From: Streptacidiphilus jeojiense
Lineage (GTDB): Bacteria; Actinomycetota; Actinomycetes; Streptomycetales; Streptomycetaceae
Assembly: GCF_000719095.1 (NCBI RefSeq)
Contig: NZ_JOEH01000012.1
Coordinates: 1-64,000 of the forward strand
Length of the DNA: 64,000 nucleotides
Direction: 5' to 3'
Made by a program: the position numbers and the translations under genes. Below the pieces are notes generated by a model. The model did no database searches and was not told the origin of the DNA. It saw only the letters and a list, made by a program, of their open reading frames with translations. Below are positions 36,009-46,045 of the stretch, piece by piece (the first letter of the stretch is position 1; every line of letters begins with the position of its first letter).

Positions 36009-36713
36009 TCAGGCCGCCGCGTGCGCCTCGGAGTCCACCAACCGCCGCCACTCCTGCACCAACCCGGTGTCCACCGGCGTGTCCCACCCCCCGCTGCGAA
36101 CCATCCCACCCACGTGGAACCCGTCGATCCCCTGCGCCAGCAGCCCCGGCACATGCTCGGCCTTGAGCCCCCCGCCCACCAGGATCCGCGGCCGGTACCC
36201 CGGCTCCCCGGCCCTGGCGACCTCCGCCGCCAGCACCCCGAGCCCGTTGGCAACGCCCGTCGCCGCCCCTGCCGTCAGTACGGTGTCCAGCCCGGGAAGC
36301 CCGTCGATCGCGGCCCGGACCGCCTCCCGGTCCGCCGCGTTGTCCAGGGCCCGGTGGAACGTCCAGCTGCAGCCGGGGATCGCTTCGAGGACCGTCCGCA
36401 CGGCGTCCAGGTCGACCGTCCCCTCGGGGGTCAGGAAGCCCAGTACGAACTCCTCCGCACCCTCGGCGCGCAGCGCCTCGGCCTTGCGCGTGAGAGCGTC
36501 CAGATCGCGCGGCAGGAAGCCGTCCCCGTCGCGCAGCATCACCCGCAGCGGGATGTGCACAGCGGCACGAATCCGGGCGAACTCCTCGACGGAAGGGGTG
36601 AGTCCGTCGGCCGCCATGTCACCGGCCAACTCCAGGCGGTCGGCACCACCGGCAGCCGCTGCCACCGCATCCTGCGCGGACGTGGCGATAACCTCGAAGA
36701 TTGGTCTAGACAT
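36009..36713 (-). CDS. cutC: CutC-family protein
   Basis: 234 residues, TIM barrel. FEVIATSAQDAVAAAAGGADRLELAGDMAADGLTPS at the N-terminus, RVMLRDGDGF, EFVLGFLTPEGTVDLDAV, TFHRALDN, GLDTVLTAGAATGV and ILVGGGLKAEHVPGLL match CutC. It was named for copper homeostasis in E. coli; the biochemical activity is not clear. Start ATG at 36713, divergent from an HD-domain gene with a 59-base gap. Confidence 0.92.
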   Translation of the reverse strand: MSRPIFEVIATSAQDAVAAAAGGADRLELAGDMAADGLTPSVEEFARIRAAVHIPLRVMLRDGDGFLPRDLDALTRKAEALRAEGAEEFVLGFLTPEGTVDLDAVRTVLEAIPGCSWTFHRALDNAADREAVRAAIDGLPGLDTVLTAGAATGVANGLGVLAAEVARAGEPGYRPRILVGGGLKAEHVPGLLAQGIDGFHVGGMVRSGGWDTPVDTGLVQEWRRLVDSEAHAAA

Positions 36714-36772
36714 ATTGCTAAGCCTGCCATATCCGGCCGCCGCACGGCGAGTCCTGATCGTCCCTTGATCGC

Positions 36773-37474
36773 ATGAACTCCACGACCACTCTGGTCAACA
36801 ATGGCCTCATGCCGACGCCCCCGCACCCCGACACCGCGCTGGCCGCGGCACTGCTGGACCGCTGGACCGCCCTGCTCGGACGGGTCGCCGCCCCCGGGTC
36901 GGCGGCCCCCGCACCCTTCGGCGACGAACTCCTCCGCCGCTGGTCCGAGCCCCAGCGGAAGTACCACACGCTGCGCCATCTGGCCGCCGTCCTGGACGTC
37001 GCCGACGAGCTCGCGGACGAGGCGGAGGACCCCGACGCGGTCCGTCTCGCCGCCTGGTTCCACGACGCCGTCTACGCGCCGGAGCGGTCCGAGAACGAGG
37101 AGCGCAGCGCGAGGCTCGCCGAACGGGTGCTGCCGGAGGCAGGGGTTCCGGCTACGGTCACCGCGGAGACGGCCCGACTGGTCCGGTTGACCGCCACCCA
37201 CGAGGCGGCCGCGGGCGACCGCAACGGCGCCGTCCTCTGCGATGCGGACCTGGCGGTCCTGGGCGGCACACCCGCGGCCTACGCCGCGTACGCGGCGGCC
37301 GTCCGCGAGGAGTACGCCTTCGTCCCCGACGACGCCTTCCGCGAAGGTCGCGCGGCGGTCCTGGAGCAACTCCTCGCACTCCCTCGCCTCTACCGCACCC
37401 CTGCTGCGCAGTCCGTATACGCCGTCGCGGCCAGGAGCAACCTCCTGTGCGAGCTGAGCGCTCTACGTCCGTAG
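36773..37474 (+). CDS. HD-superfamily metal-dependent phosphohydrolase
   Basis: 233 residues. HD-type metal residues: YHTLRHLAAVLDV (His), AAWFHDAVYAPERSENEERSA (His-Asp) and DADLAVLGG (distal Asp). Resembles the predicted HD phosphohydrolases found as single genes in many bacteria; the substrate is unknown. An internal ATG at position 13 (MPTPPHPD) could be the true start, since the first 12 residues look unlike the family. Confidence 0.85.
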   Translation: MNSTTTLVNNGLMPTPPHPDTALAAALLDRWTALLGRVAAPGSAAPAPFGDELLRRWSEPQRKYHTLRHLAAVLDVADELADEAEDPDAVRLAAWFHDAVYAPERSENEERSARLAERVLPEAGVPATVTAETARLVRLTATHEAAAGDRNGAVLCDADLAVLGGTPAAYAAYAAAVREEYAFVPDDAFREGRAAVLEQLLALPRLYRTPAAQSVYAVAARSNLLCELSALRP

Positions 37475-37484
37475 CTGGCTTGTC

Positions 37485-37561
37485 GCGCAGTTCCCCGCGC
37501 CCCCAGGGGTCTGCAACTGGCTCAGTTGCACATGCGCCTTTAGGGGCGCGGGGAACTGCGC
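37485..37561. repeat. Dispersed GC-rich inverted repeat, copy 6
   Basis: Complete copy: arm GCGCAGTTCCCCGCGCCCC, inner TGCAACTGGCTCAGTTGCA, opposite arm AGGGGCGCGGGGAACTGCGC. It begins 11 bases after the HD-domain gene stop and ends 23 bases before the convergent DUF4031 gene stop. Acts most likely as a two-way terminator. Confidence 0.85.
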
Positions 37562-37583
37562 GAACAGCAACCACCCCAAACGC

Positions 37584-37844
37584 TCACCGCGCCCGCTTCC
37601 TCCGCCGCAACCCCGCCTCCGTCAACCTCCGGACCAGCTCACGACTGCTCACAGCCTCCGCCCCCGCCGCCACCGCCGCCGCATACAACCGCTCAGGCAC
37701 GTCGTAGTGATCCCGCTCGAACCCCCGCTCCGGCACCCCCAGCGCCCGCGCGAACGCATGCAGCTCCTCCAGCGAGCTGTCACTGACCAGGTGCGACCAC
37801 ATGCGCCCGTGCCCCGGCACCGCCGGCGGATCGATCAGGATCAT
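37584..37844 (-). CDS. DUF4031 protein
   Basis: 86 residues. ILIDPPAVPGHGRMWSHLVSDSSLEELHAFARALGVPERGFERDHYDVPE is the DUF4031 signature; the basic tail RLTEAGLRRRKRAR follows. Function unknown. Its start overlaps the stop of the upstream gene by 4 bases (ATGA), so the two are translated together. Confidence 0.88.
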   Translation of the reverse strand: MILIDPPAVPGHGRMWSHLVSDSSLEELHAFARALGVPERGFERDHYDVPERLYAAAVAAGAEAVSSRELVRRLTEAGLRRRKRAR

Positions 37845-38203
37845 GCCGGACCCAGGCTCCCGACGGGGGCGACCACGATGCCTTCCTTCTCGCAGACCCA
37901 GTGCGGGTCAGGACCGAGCTCCGGCTCCACACTGAGCGCCTGGAGCTCGCCCTCCACCGCGCAGGACCCGCACAGCGGCCAGCGCCCGTAGGAGTCCAGC
38001 ATGGCGTCCTGGATGTCCTGGGCGACCAGCCCCAGCAGGAACTCCGCGCCGTCCGGCCACTGCTCCACCCACCAGCGCCGCTGCGCCACCGCGTCCTCCA
38101 GCAGCGAGACCACCCCGGCATCGGCGATGTCGCGGGTGGTCAGGTCGCGCAGCACCCCGGCCCGGGCGCTGTGCAGTGCGGTCTCGACGGTCTCGGCATC
38201 CAT
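37841..38203 (-). CDS. Hypothetical protein with CxxC and distal Cys
   Basis: 120 residues, soluble. A helical N-terminus (MDAETVETALHSARAGVLRDLTTRDIADAG) is followed by RRWWVEQWPDGAEFLLGLVAQDIQDAMLD and a C-terminal CGSCAVEGELQAL ... WVCEKEG segment, possibly a small zinc site. No known family recognised. The ATG at 38203 is chosen as the first with coding bias; the frame extends upstream into the groEL terminator, where it cannot be coding. Overlaps the DUF4031 gene. Confidence 0.75.
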   Translation of the reverse strand: MDAETVETALHSARAGVLRDLTTRDIADAGVVSLLEDAVAQRRWWVEQWPDGAEFLLGLVAQDIQDAMLDSYGRWPLCGSCAVEGELQALSVEPELGPDPHWVCEKEGIVVAPVGSLGPA

Positions 38204-38217
38204 ACCCCCATGATGCC

Positions 38218-38257
38218 GCGAGGCGGCCCTCCCCTTGACCGGGGAGGACCGCCTCGC
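38218..38257 (-). terminator. groEL terminator
   Basis: Near-perfect inverted repeat, arm GCGAGGCGGCCCTCCCC against GGGGAGGACCGCCTCGC, with one mismatch and a 6-base loop, 34 bases past the groEL stop. Confidence 0.9.
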
Positions 38258-38291
38258 AGTTCGAACAGGTTGGAACGACTGATCCGGAGGA

Positions 38292-39992
<1,701 letters not shown>

Positions 39993-40050
39993 TCACTTCC
40001 CGCCGCGTCCGGGGCCTCACCTACCCGGCCCGTTGTCACTCTCTACCTCA

Positions 40051-40095
40051 GAGTGCTAACGCCAATGATTAGCACTCTGCCCCCTTGAGTGCAAG
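40051..40095 (-). promoter_or_regulatory. CIRCE operator (HrcA) with a third half-site
   Basis: On the + strand: GAGTGCTAA, 9 bases, TTAGCACTC, 9 bases, GAGTGCAAG. The right pair (40069-40095) is a standard CIRCE palindrome with one half varied. An extra perfect half-site at 40051-40059 is spaced by another 9 bases. It is 137-181 bases upstream of groEL, as expected for HrcA repression released on heat shock. Confidence 0.93.
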
Positions 40096-40137
40096 CAGAT
40101 GGGTGATCAGACAGCCGCCCGCCGGGGACCCCGGACG

Positions 40138-40175
40138 CCGGTAGGCCCGCACCCCGAGGGGTACGGGCCTACCGG
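40138..40175 (-). terminator. Terminator after cold-shock gene
   Basis: 12-base perfect arms CCGGTAGGCCCG / CGGGCCTACCGG around a 14-base loop, about 75 bases past the cold-shock gene stop and upstream of the groEL promoter. It insulates groEL from the cold-shock transcript. Confidence 0.85.
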
Positions 40176-40250
40176 AAGACCTGCGTTGTGCTTCGTTCGG
40201 AACGAGGCTCGGCCGGTCCTGTCACTAGTCAGCGATCGCTCACCGAGCGG

Positions 40251-40451
40251 TCACACCACGCGGACCATGTCCGCCTGCGGACCCTTCTGACCCTGCGAGA
40301 TCTCGAACTCGACCCGCTGGCCCTCTTCGAGCGACCGGTACCCGTCCATCTGGATCGCGCTGTAGTGGACGAACACGTCCGCACCACCGTCGACCGCGAT
40401 GAAGCCGTACCCCTTCTCCGCGTTGAACCACTTGACGGTGCCCTGAGCCAT
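40251..40451 (-). CDS. CspA-family cold-shock protein
   Basis: 66 residues, a single cold-shock domain with RNP1 KGYGFI and RNP2 DVFVHYSAI; ends QADMVRVV. Binds RNA and single-stranded DNA. GGGGAG lies 6 bases before the ATG. The long AT-rich region upstream (unlike the rest of the window) suggests a strong, separately regulated promoter and structured leader. Confidence 0.95.
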   Translation of the reverse strand: MAQGTVKWFNAEKGYGFIAVDGGADVFVHYSAIQMDGYRSLEEGQRVEFEISQGQKGPQADMVRVV

Positions 40452-40872
40452 TCCAAACTCCCCTATTACTGGCCCTTTCACGGACCGCACTCCGCGGACC
40501 GGACCGAAGGCGCCGCGCAACCCGCAACGCTTCGACCGACGCTGAATGTATCCACTCGGGTGCCCTCAGCAACAGGGCATAAGTGAGGGAATTCTTGGGA
40601 GGCCTTAACGGGCGGAGCGATTGTTATCGCAACAAAGGTCCGCAAAATGACCCGGACATAGTGGACCTATGTGTCATTTCGCTTAAGAATTTCTGACGCC
40701 CCAGTGACAGCTCTGCGCCCACCGCTGTCTCAGTCAACGGGACAGGTGGGGATTGGCCGCTCAGCAACAGGGGTAACCGGAAGCCACTCTACCTCTCCCG
40801 GACCCCCGCACCGCACCGGGGCACGGCCGGCCCGCGACAGGGCGCACCACGAGGGGAGGTGACAAAGCGAAA
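40452..40872. other. AT-rich intergenic region upstream of the cold-shock gene
   Basis: About 420 bases without a gene. The part at 40540-40700 is notably A/T-rich for this genome, with AAGAATTTC and TTGTTATCGCAACAA (a 15-base palindrome, 40622-40636). It probably holds the cold-shock promoter and cis elements. Open frames here have no coding bias. Confidence 0.55.
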
Positions 40873-40902
40873 GCCGGGACGCCCCCGAAGGGACGCCCCG
40901 GC
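40873..40902 (-). terminator. Terminator after MoaD/ThiS gene
   Basis: Hairpin of 13-base arms on the minus strand (GCCGGGGCGTCCC / GGGGCGTCCCGGC, with G-U pairs) and a small loop, 26 bases past the MoaD/ThiS stop. Likely ends the thrC operon transcript. Confidence 0.75.
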
Positions 40903-40927
40903 CTGCCCGCGATTACTGCGGCGAATT

Positions 40928-41203
40928 TCAGCCACCCGCGACGGCGGGAATGATCGAGACCCCGGCGCCGTCCGGAGTGGCCGTTTCCAGGCCGTCGGCA
41001 AAGCGCACGTCGTCCTCGTTCACATACACGTTCACAAAGCGGCGCAGCTTGCCGCTGTCGTCGAGGATCCGGCCGCGGATGCCGGTGTGGTTGGCCTCCA
41101 GGTCGTCGATGACCGCGGCGAGGGTGGCACCCTCGGCCGCGACCTCGGCGGCACCGCCGGTGTAGGTGCGGAGGATCGTCGGAATGCGGACGGAGACACT
41201 CAT
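40928..41203 (-). CDS. MoaD/ThiS-family sulfur carrier
   Basis: 91 residues, ubiquitin-like beta-grasp ending in GG (VSIIPAVAGG), the terminus that is adenylated and thiocarboxylated. Also IPTILRTYTGG, LAAVIDDLEANHTGIRGRILDDSGKLRRFVNVYVNEDDVR. It is the CysO-like carrier usually next to thrC in actinobacteria and likely supplies sulfur for cysteine synthesis; a cysM/mec pair is not adjacent. Overlaps the thrC stop by 4 bases (ATGA). Confidence 0.9.
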   Translation of the reverse strand: MSVSVRIPTILRTYTGGAAEVAAEGATLAAVIDDLEANHTGIRGRILDDSGKLRRFVNVYVNEDDVRFADGLETATPDGAGVSIIPAVAGG

Positions 41204-42483
41204 GCGAGGCCAGCCTCTCGGAACGAGTCAAGGGTGGGACGGATGGTGGCGGACAGGCCGGTGGTGGGCTCCACCGCGTCCAGGGTCTTCAGACCGTCGC
41301 CGGTGTTGAGGACCACGGTCTCGGCGGTCGGGTCGAGCAGCCCGTTCTTGATCAGCTTCTGCAGCACGCCGACCGTCACCCCGCCGGCGGTCTCGGCGAA
41401 GATGCCCTCGGTGCGGGCCAGCAGCTTGATCGCGTCCACCACCTGCTCGTCGTTCACATCCTCGACCGCGCCGCCGGTGCGCCGGCAGATGTCCAGGACG
41501 TAGGGGCCGTCGGCCGGGTTGCCGATGGCCAGCGACTTGGCGATGGTGTCGGGCTTCTGCGGCCGGATCACGTCGTGGCCGGCCTTGAAGGCCACCGAGA
41601 CCGGGGAGCAGCCCTCGGCCTGGGCCCCGAAGATCTTGTAGGGCCTGTCCTCGACCAGGCCGAGGGCGATCAGCTCCTTCAGCCCCTTGTCGATCTTCGT
41701 CAGCTGCGAGCCCGAGGCGATCGGGATCACGATCTGGTCCGGCAGCCGCCAGCCCAGCTGCTCGCAGATCTCGTACGCCAGGGTCTTGGAGCCCTCGCCG
41801 TAGTAGGGGCGCAGGTTGACGTTGACGAAGCCCCAGCCCTCGCCGGCCGGGTCGCCGATCAGCTCCGAGCAGAAGCGGTTCACGTCGTCGTAGTTGCCCT
41901 CGATGCCGACCAGCTCGCCGCCGTACACCGCAGCCATCACGATCTTGCCCTGCTCCAGGTCGTGCGGGATGAACACGCACGAGCGCAGCCCGGTCCTGGC
42001 GGCCGCCGCGCCGACCGCGCCGGCCAGGTTGCCGGTGGAGGAGCAGGAGAGGGTGGTGAAGCCGAAGGTGCGGGCCGCCTCGACGGCGATCGCGACCACC
42101 CGGTCCTTGAAGGAGTGGGTGGGGTTGCCGGAGTCGTCCTTGACGTACAGGCCGCCGGTCACGCCCAGCTCGCGGGCCAGGTTGTCGGCCTTGACCAGCT
42201 TGGTCCAGCCGGGGTTCAGGTTGGGCCGGGAGGCGACGTCGGCGGGGACCGGCAGCAGCGGCGCGTAGCGCCAGATGTTGGTGGGGCCCGCCTCGATGCG
42301 GGCACGCAGTGCCTCGGGGTCACCGGTGGGCAGCTCGTAGGCCACCTCGAGGGGTCCGAAGCACTCGATACAGGCGAAGTCCGGAGCGAGCGCGGTACGC
42401 GCGCCGCACTCCCGGCAGGACAGCGCGACGGCGGGTCCGAAGGATTCGGCGGTCACAACGGACTCGGTGGTTACAGCAGCCAT
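41200..42483 (-). CDS. thrC: Threonine synthase ThrC
   Basis: PLP enzyme converting O-phosphohomoserine to threonine, 427 residues. The N-terminal zinc-ribbon-like CRECGARTALAPDFACIEC is present. PLP-binding Lys lies in DDSGNPTHSFKDRVV (about 120), SCSSTGNLAGAV is the phosphate loop, and IASGSQLTKIDKGLKEL follows. ATG at 42483; GAGAGAGGG lies 10 bases upstream. It is first in a two-gene operon with the MoaD/ThiS carrier. No leader peptide or riboswitch was identified in the 362 bases upstream. Confidence 0.95.
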   Translation of the reverse strand: MAAVTTESVVTAESFGPAVALSCRECGARTALAPDFACIECFGPLEVAYELPTGDPEALRARIEAGPTNIWRYAPLLPVPADVASRPNLNPGWTKLVKADNLARELGVTGGLYVKDDSGNPTHSFKDRVVAIAVEAARTFGFTTLSCSSTGNLAGAVGAAAARTGLRSCVFIPHDLEQGKIVMAAVYGGELVGIEGNYDDVNRFCSELIGDPAGEGWGFVNVNLRPYYGEGSKTLAYEICEQLGWRLPDQIVIPIASGSQLTKIDKGLKELIALGLVEDRPYKIFGAQAEGCSPVSVAFKAGHDVIRPQKPDTIAKSLAIGNPADGPYVLDICRRTGGAVEDVNDEQVVDAIKLLARTEGIFAETAGGVTVGVLQKLIKNGLLDPTAETVVLNTGDGLKTLDAVEPTTGLSATIRPTLDSFREAGLA

Positions 42484-42845
42484 GATGGCGAGGCCCTCTC
42501 TCCTCATCTTCCCCGCGGCGCGTCTCGCCGCAGGACGGAATTGGCACCTTCCCCACCAGGGCCTCAACAGCTTGAGCTGCGGCTTTGCTGGCAGGAGGGT
42601 TGCCGGGACTTCAACGGGCCGTTCCCTCAGTCCCTCTGGATGAGCTCTATGGCGATCCGGGCTCCGCAGCTCGCTGCGGACGCTGCCCGGAAGGCATTTG
42701 TGGTGACAACCGTTGGACCCGCCGTGCGGCGGCAACGTGTCGTCCCCAAGACTGTAACCGAAGCCCCGCCCGCCGATCACTGGCTGTCCGCGAGGCGAGA
42801 CACCCGGCACCACCGGAGTTCCGGTGCCACCACCCGAGGAGTCCT
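42484..42845. other. Divergent intergenic region thrC / gpgS
   Basis: 362 bases; no gene with coding bias. It contains the thrC promoter and leader and the gpgS promoter. I looked for a T-box or a Thr-rich leader peptide and saw none. Confidence 0.5.
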
Positions 42846-43811
42846 GTGCTTGACGAGGTCGCCGACTGGCTGCGCCGCCGCTCCTGGACGGCCGCCGACC
42901 GACCGCTGCCGGACCTGCTGGCCGCCAAGCAGGCCGGCGGCACCACCGTCAGCGTGGTGCTGCCCGCGCTGGACGAGGAGGCCACCGTCGGCGGGATCGT
43001 CGCCGCGATCCGCCGCGAGCTGATGGAGGCCGTGCCGCTGGTGGACGAGCTGGTCGTGGTCGACTCCGGTTCCACCGACCGCACCGCGCAGGCCGCGGCC
43101 GACGCCGGGGCGACGGTGGTGCACCGGGACTCGGTGCTCCCCGAGCTGCCCGCCGTGCCCGGCAAGGGCGAGGTGCTCTGGCGCTCACTGCTGGTGACCA
43201 GCGGCGACCTGGTCTGCTTCATCGACGCCGACCTGCGCGAGTTCGACCCCGCCTTCGTCTCCGGGATCATCGGACCGCTGCTCACCGACCCGGACGTGGC
43301 CTTCGTCAAGGCGATGTACGACCGGCCGCTGGAGACCGACACCGGCAGCATCCCGGCCGGCGGCGGCCGGGTCACCGAGCTGGTCGCCCGCCCGCTGCTG
43401 AACCTCTACTGGCCGCTGCTGGCCGGCTTCGTCCAGCCGCTCGGCGGCGAGTACGCGGCCCGGCGCAGCCTGCTGGAGCGGCTGCCCTTCCCCACCGGCT
43501 ACGGGGTGGAGCTGGGCCTGCTGGTGGACGCCCTGGAGCTGGCCGGCCTGGACGCGCTGGCCCAGGTGGACGTGGGCGTGCGGCACCACCGGCACCAGGA
43601 CGCGCTGGCCCTGGGCCGGATGGCGGCCAGCATCCAGCTGACCGCCCTGGACCGGCTGGCCCGCAGCAACCGGATCAAGGCCACCGACGACCTGGCCACC
43701 CCGACCCTCACCCAGTTCACCCGCACCGCGTCCGGCTTCACCCCGACCACGGTCGACCTCCCGACCACCGAACGTCCGCCGATTGCCACGCTGACCGGCC
43801 CGGACGTTTGA
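42846..43811 (+). CDS. gpgS: Glucosyl-3-phosphoglycerate synthase
   Basis: Retaining GT-A glycosyltransferase (family GT81), 321 residues. TVSVVLPALDEEATVGGIVAAI and LVVVDSGSTDRTAQAA form the NDP-sugar site, LVCFIDADLREF holds the metal-binding Asp-x-Asp, and PLGGEYAARRSLLERLPFPTGYGVELGLLVDA matches GpgS. Family knowledge: it makes glucosyl-3-phosphoglycerate, precursor of glucosylglycerate and methylglucose polysaccharide. GTG start. Followed after 30 bases by otsA, so the two may share a stress-solute role. Confidence 0.9.
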   Translation: MLDEVADWLRRRSWTAADRPLPDLLAAKQAGGTTVSVVLPALDEEATVGGIVAAIRRELMEAVPLVDELVVVDSGSTDRTAQAAADAGATVVHRDSVLPELPAVPGKGEVLWRSLLVTSGDLVCFIDADLREFDPAFVSGIIGPLLTDPDVAFVKAMYDRPLETDTGSIPAGGGRVTELVARPLLNLYWPLLAGFVQPLGGEYAARRSLLERLPFPTGYGVELGLLVDALELAGLDALAQVDVGVRHHRHQDALALGRMAASIQLTALDRLARSNRIKATDDLATPTLTQFTRTASGFTPTTVDLPTTERPPIATLTGPDV

Positions 43812-43841
43812 CCCCGCTCCGCACAGGCAAGGCTCTGCACC

Positions 43842-45293
43842 ATGGTCAACGCAAGTCCGTCCGCACCGCCGCAGGCCCGGGTCCTGCTCGCCTCCAACCG
43901 GGGGCCGATCTCCTTCACCGTGGAGGACGACGGCACGCTCACGCCCCGCCGCGGCGGTGGCGGGCTGGTCTCCGGCCTCAGCGCCATCGGCGACGAGATC
44001 GAGTCGGTCTGGGTCTGCGCCGCACTCACCGAGGGCGACCGCGCCGCGACCCGGCAGGGCAAGCTGGGCGACCCCTCGGTCCGCATGCTGGACATCGACG
44101 CCGGCACCTTCGCCCGCGCCTACAACGGCATCGCCAACTCCACCCTGTGGTTCGTCCACCACCTGATCTACAACACCCCGACCACGCCGGTCTTCGGCTC
44201 CTCCTTCCGCCGCGAGTGGGCCTCCTACGAGGCCTACAACCGGGCCTTCGCCGAGGCCCTGGCCGAGGCCGCGGCGCCCGGGGCGACCGTGCTGGTCCAG
44301 GACTACCACCTGTCACTGACACCCCGGCTGCTCCGGGAGCTGCGCCCGGACCTGCGGATCGGCCACTTCTCGCACACCCCGTGGGCCCCGCCGGACTACT
44401 ACCGGCTGCTGCCCGACGACATCGCCAGGGACGTGCTGGTCGGCATCCTCGGCGCGGACCGGGCCGGGTTCCTCACCCGCCGCTGGGCCTCGGCCTTCGC
44501 CGACTGCTGCGAGACGGTCCTCGGCGCCGAGGTCGACCGGAGCGCGCTGACGGTCACCCACGAGGGCCGCACCACCCGGCTCGGCGTGCACCCGCTGGGC
44601 GCCGACGGCGACTTCCTGCGCGAACGCGCCCACCGGCCCGACGTCGACTCCCGGCTGGCCGCCCTGCGCGAGGCCGTGGGCGACCGGCGCACCGTCGTCC
44701 GGGTCGACCGCACCGAGCTGTCCAAGAACATCGTCCGCGGCCTGCACGCCTACCGGCACCTGCTGCACACCCGCCCGGAATGGCTGGACCGGGTCGTCCA
44801 CATCGCCTTCGCCTACCCGTCACGGCACGACCTGCCGGAGTACCGCGAGTACACCGCCTCGGTGCTGCGGGTCGCCCAGGAGATCAACGACGAGTTCGGC
44901 ACCCCCGACTGGCAGCCGGTGCTGCTCGCGGTCGACGACGACTTCGCCCGCTCGCTCGCCGCCTACCGGCTCGCCGACGTGGCCCTGGTCAACCCGATCA
45001 GGGACGGGATGAACCTGGTCGCCAAGGAGCTCCCGGTGGTCTCCGACGACGGCTGCGCCCTGGTGCTGTCCCGGGAGGCCGGCGCCTACGAGGAGCTGGG
45101 CGAGGACGCGGTCACCGTCAACCCGTACGACGTCATCGCCACCGCGGAGGCGCTGCACACCGCACTCACCATGCCCGCGGCGGAGCGGGCCGACCGCTGC
45201 AAGCGGCTGGCCGAGGCGGGCACGGCGCTGCCGCCGTCGGCCTGGTTCCTGGAGCAGTACCGGGCCCTGGCGGGTGATCAGCTGCAGGAGTAG
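43842..45293 (+). CDS. otsA: Trehalose-6-phosphate synthase OtsA
   Basis: Family GT20 transferase, UDP- or ADP-glucose plus glucose-6-phosphate to trehalose-6-phosphate. 483 residues. ASNRGPISFTVEDDG at the N-terminus, VLVQDYHLSLTPRLLRELRPDLRIGHFSHTPWAPPDYYRLLP, VVRVDRTELSKNIVRGLHAYRHLL, and ADVALVNPIRDGMNLVAKELPVV are diagnostic. Its final 16 bases overlap the convergent membrane-protein gene. otsB is 2.7 kb away on the other strand. Confidence 0.93.
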   Translation: MVNASPSAPPQARVLLASNRGPISFTVEDDGTLTPRRGGGGLVSGLSAIGDEIESVWVCAALTEGDRAATRQGKLGDPSVRMLDIDAGTFARAYNGIANSTLWFVHHLIYNTPTTPVFGSSFRREWASYEAYNRAFAEALAEAAAPGATVLVQDYHLSLTPRLLRELRPDLRIGHFSHTPWAPPDYYRLLPDDIARDVLVGILGADRAGFLTRRWASAFADCCETVLGAEVDRSALTVTHEGRTTRLGVHPLGADGDFLRERAHRPDVDSRLAALREAVGDRRTVVRVDRTELSKNIVRGLHAYRHLLHTRPEWLDRVVHIAFAYPSRHDLPEYREYTASVLRVAQEINDEFGTPDWQPVLLAVDDDFARSLAAYRLADVALVNPIRDGMNLVAKELPVVSDDGCALVLSREAGAYEELGEDAVTVNPYDVIATAEALHTALTMPAAERADRCKRLAEAGTALPPSAWFLEQYRALAGDQLQE

Positions 45294-45985
45294 TTGAAGA
45301 CGGCGGTGCCGGTGGCCGAACCGGGCGAGAGGATCTTGACGGTCGCCGTCCCCTGGAAGTTGCCCTGCCCGGTGACGGTCCAGCGCAGCGGGAGCTGCAC
45401 CTGGTGCACGCCGGACGGGACGGACTGGGTCAGCGTGCCGCTGACGGTGCCGTCGCTGCGGACCCACTGGTAGTGGACCTTTCCGGACCCGCCGTTGGTG
45501 TGCAGGGTGGCGGTGACCAGCTCCGTCTGACCGCAGGTCAGATTGGCCTTGTCCGCGGCGACCGTCACCGAGCTGATCGACACCGGGGTGGCGAAGTGCT
45601 GCCAGAGCAGGAAGCCGATGACCGCGAGCAGCACCAGGCCCGCCAGGACGTAGCGCCCGGGATGGCGTCGCTTCTCCTCGGACCGCCCGTGGTGCGGGGC
45701 GGCCTCCGGCCCGGGAGCGTTTCCCTGCCAGACGTCGATGGTCCGCGCGGTCCTGGGGTCGGGCACCCCGGGCCCGAACCGGATCAGGCTCTCCGCCGAC
45801 GCCTGCTCCTCCGGAGGGGGGACCGGCGCGAACACCGAAGGCGGCGCCTCGTACCCCGGCGCAGGCGCATAGCCCCCACCGAGGTGCACAGTCCCGGTGT
45901 CAGGCGGAGGAGCACCGAACCCGCCAAGGTTCACCGTACGGTTCTCCGGCGGAGGCGCGTCCTGGGGTTCGTCGTAGGGAGTCAT
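45278..45985 (-). CDS. Membrane-anchored protein next to Ser/Thr kinase
   Basis: 235 residues. A Pro/Gly-rich cytoplasmic head with RTVNLGGF and GTVHLGGGY repeats (possible phospho-acceptor Thr), one membrane helix (YVLAGLVLLAVIGFLLW, about 130-146), and an extracellular Ig/PKD-like beta domain with one possible disulfide (TCGQTEL and terminal NYSCS). It lies 60 bases downstream of the kinase gene on the same strand and could be its substrate or partner. The ATG at 45985 has GGAAAGG upstream; an ATG at 46036 would add 17 residues. Confidence 0.72.
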   Translation of the reverse strand: MTPYDEPQDAPPPENRTVNLGGFGAPPPDTGTVHLGGGYAPAPGYEAPPSVFAPVPPPEEQASAESLIRFGPGVPDPRTARTIDVWQGNAPGPEAAPHHGRSEEKRRHPGRYVLAGLVLLAVIGFLLWQHFATPVSISSVTVAADKANLTCGQTELVTATLHTNGGSGKVHYQWVRSDGTVSGTLTQSVPSGVHQVQLPLRWTVTGQGNFQGTATVKILSPGSATGTAVFNYSCS

Positions 45986-46045
45986 CGGTGCGACCCTTTC
46001 CGCTCGGTCTTGAAGGGTTCCCTGGTGCTCGTGCATAGAGCCGGG

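Noticed and set aside
40761..41231. A 156-codon minus-strand frame over the MoaD/ThiS gene
   Set aside because: Shadow of the MoaD/ThiS gene in another frame, and it continues through its terminator.
42484..42845. T-box riboswitch or attenuator leader for thrC
   Set aside because: No T-box sequence, no Thr-rich leader peptide and no clear terminator/antiterminator pair.
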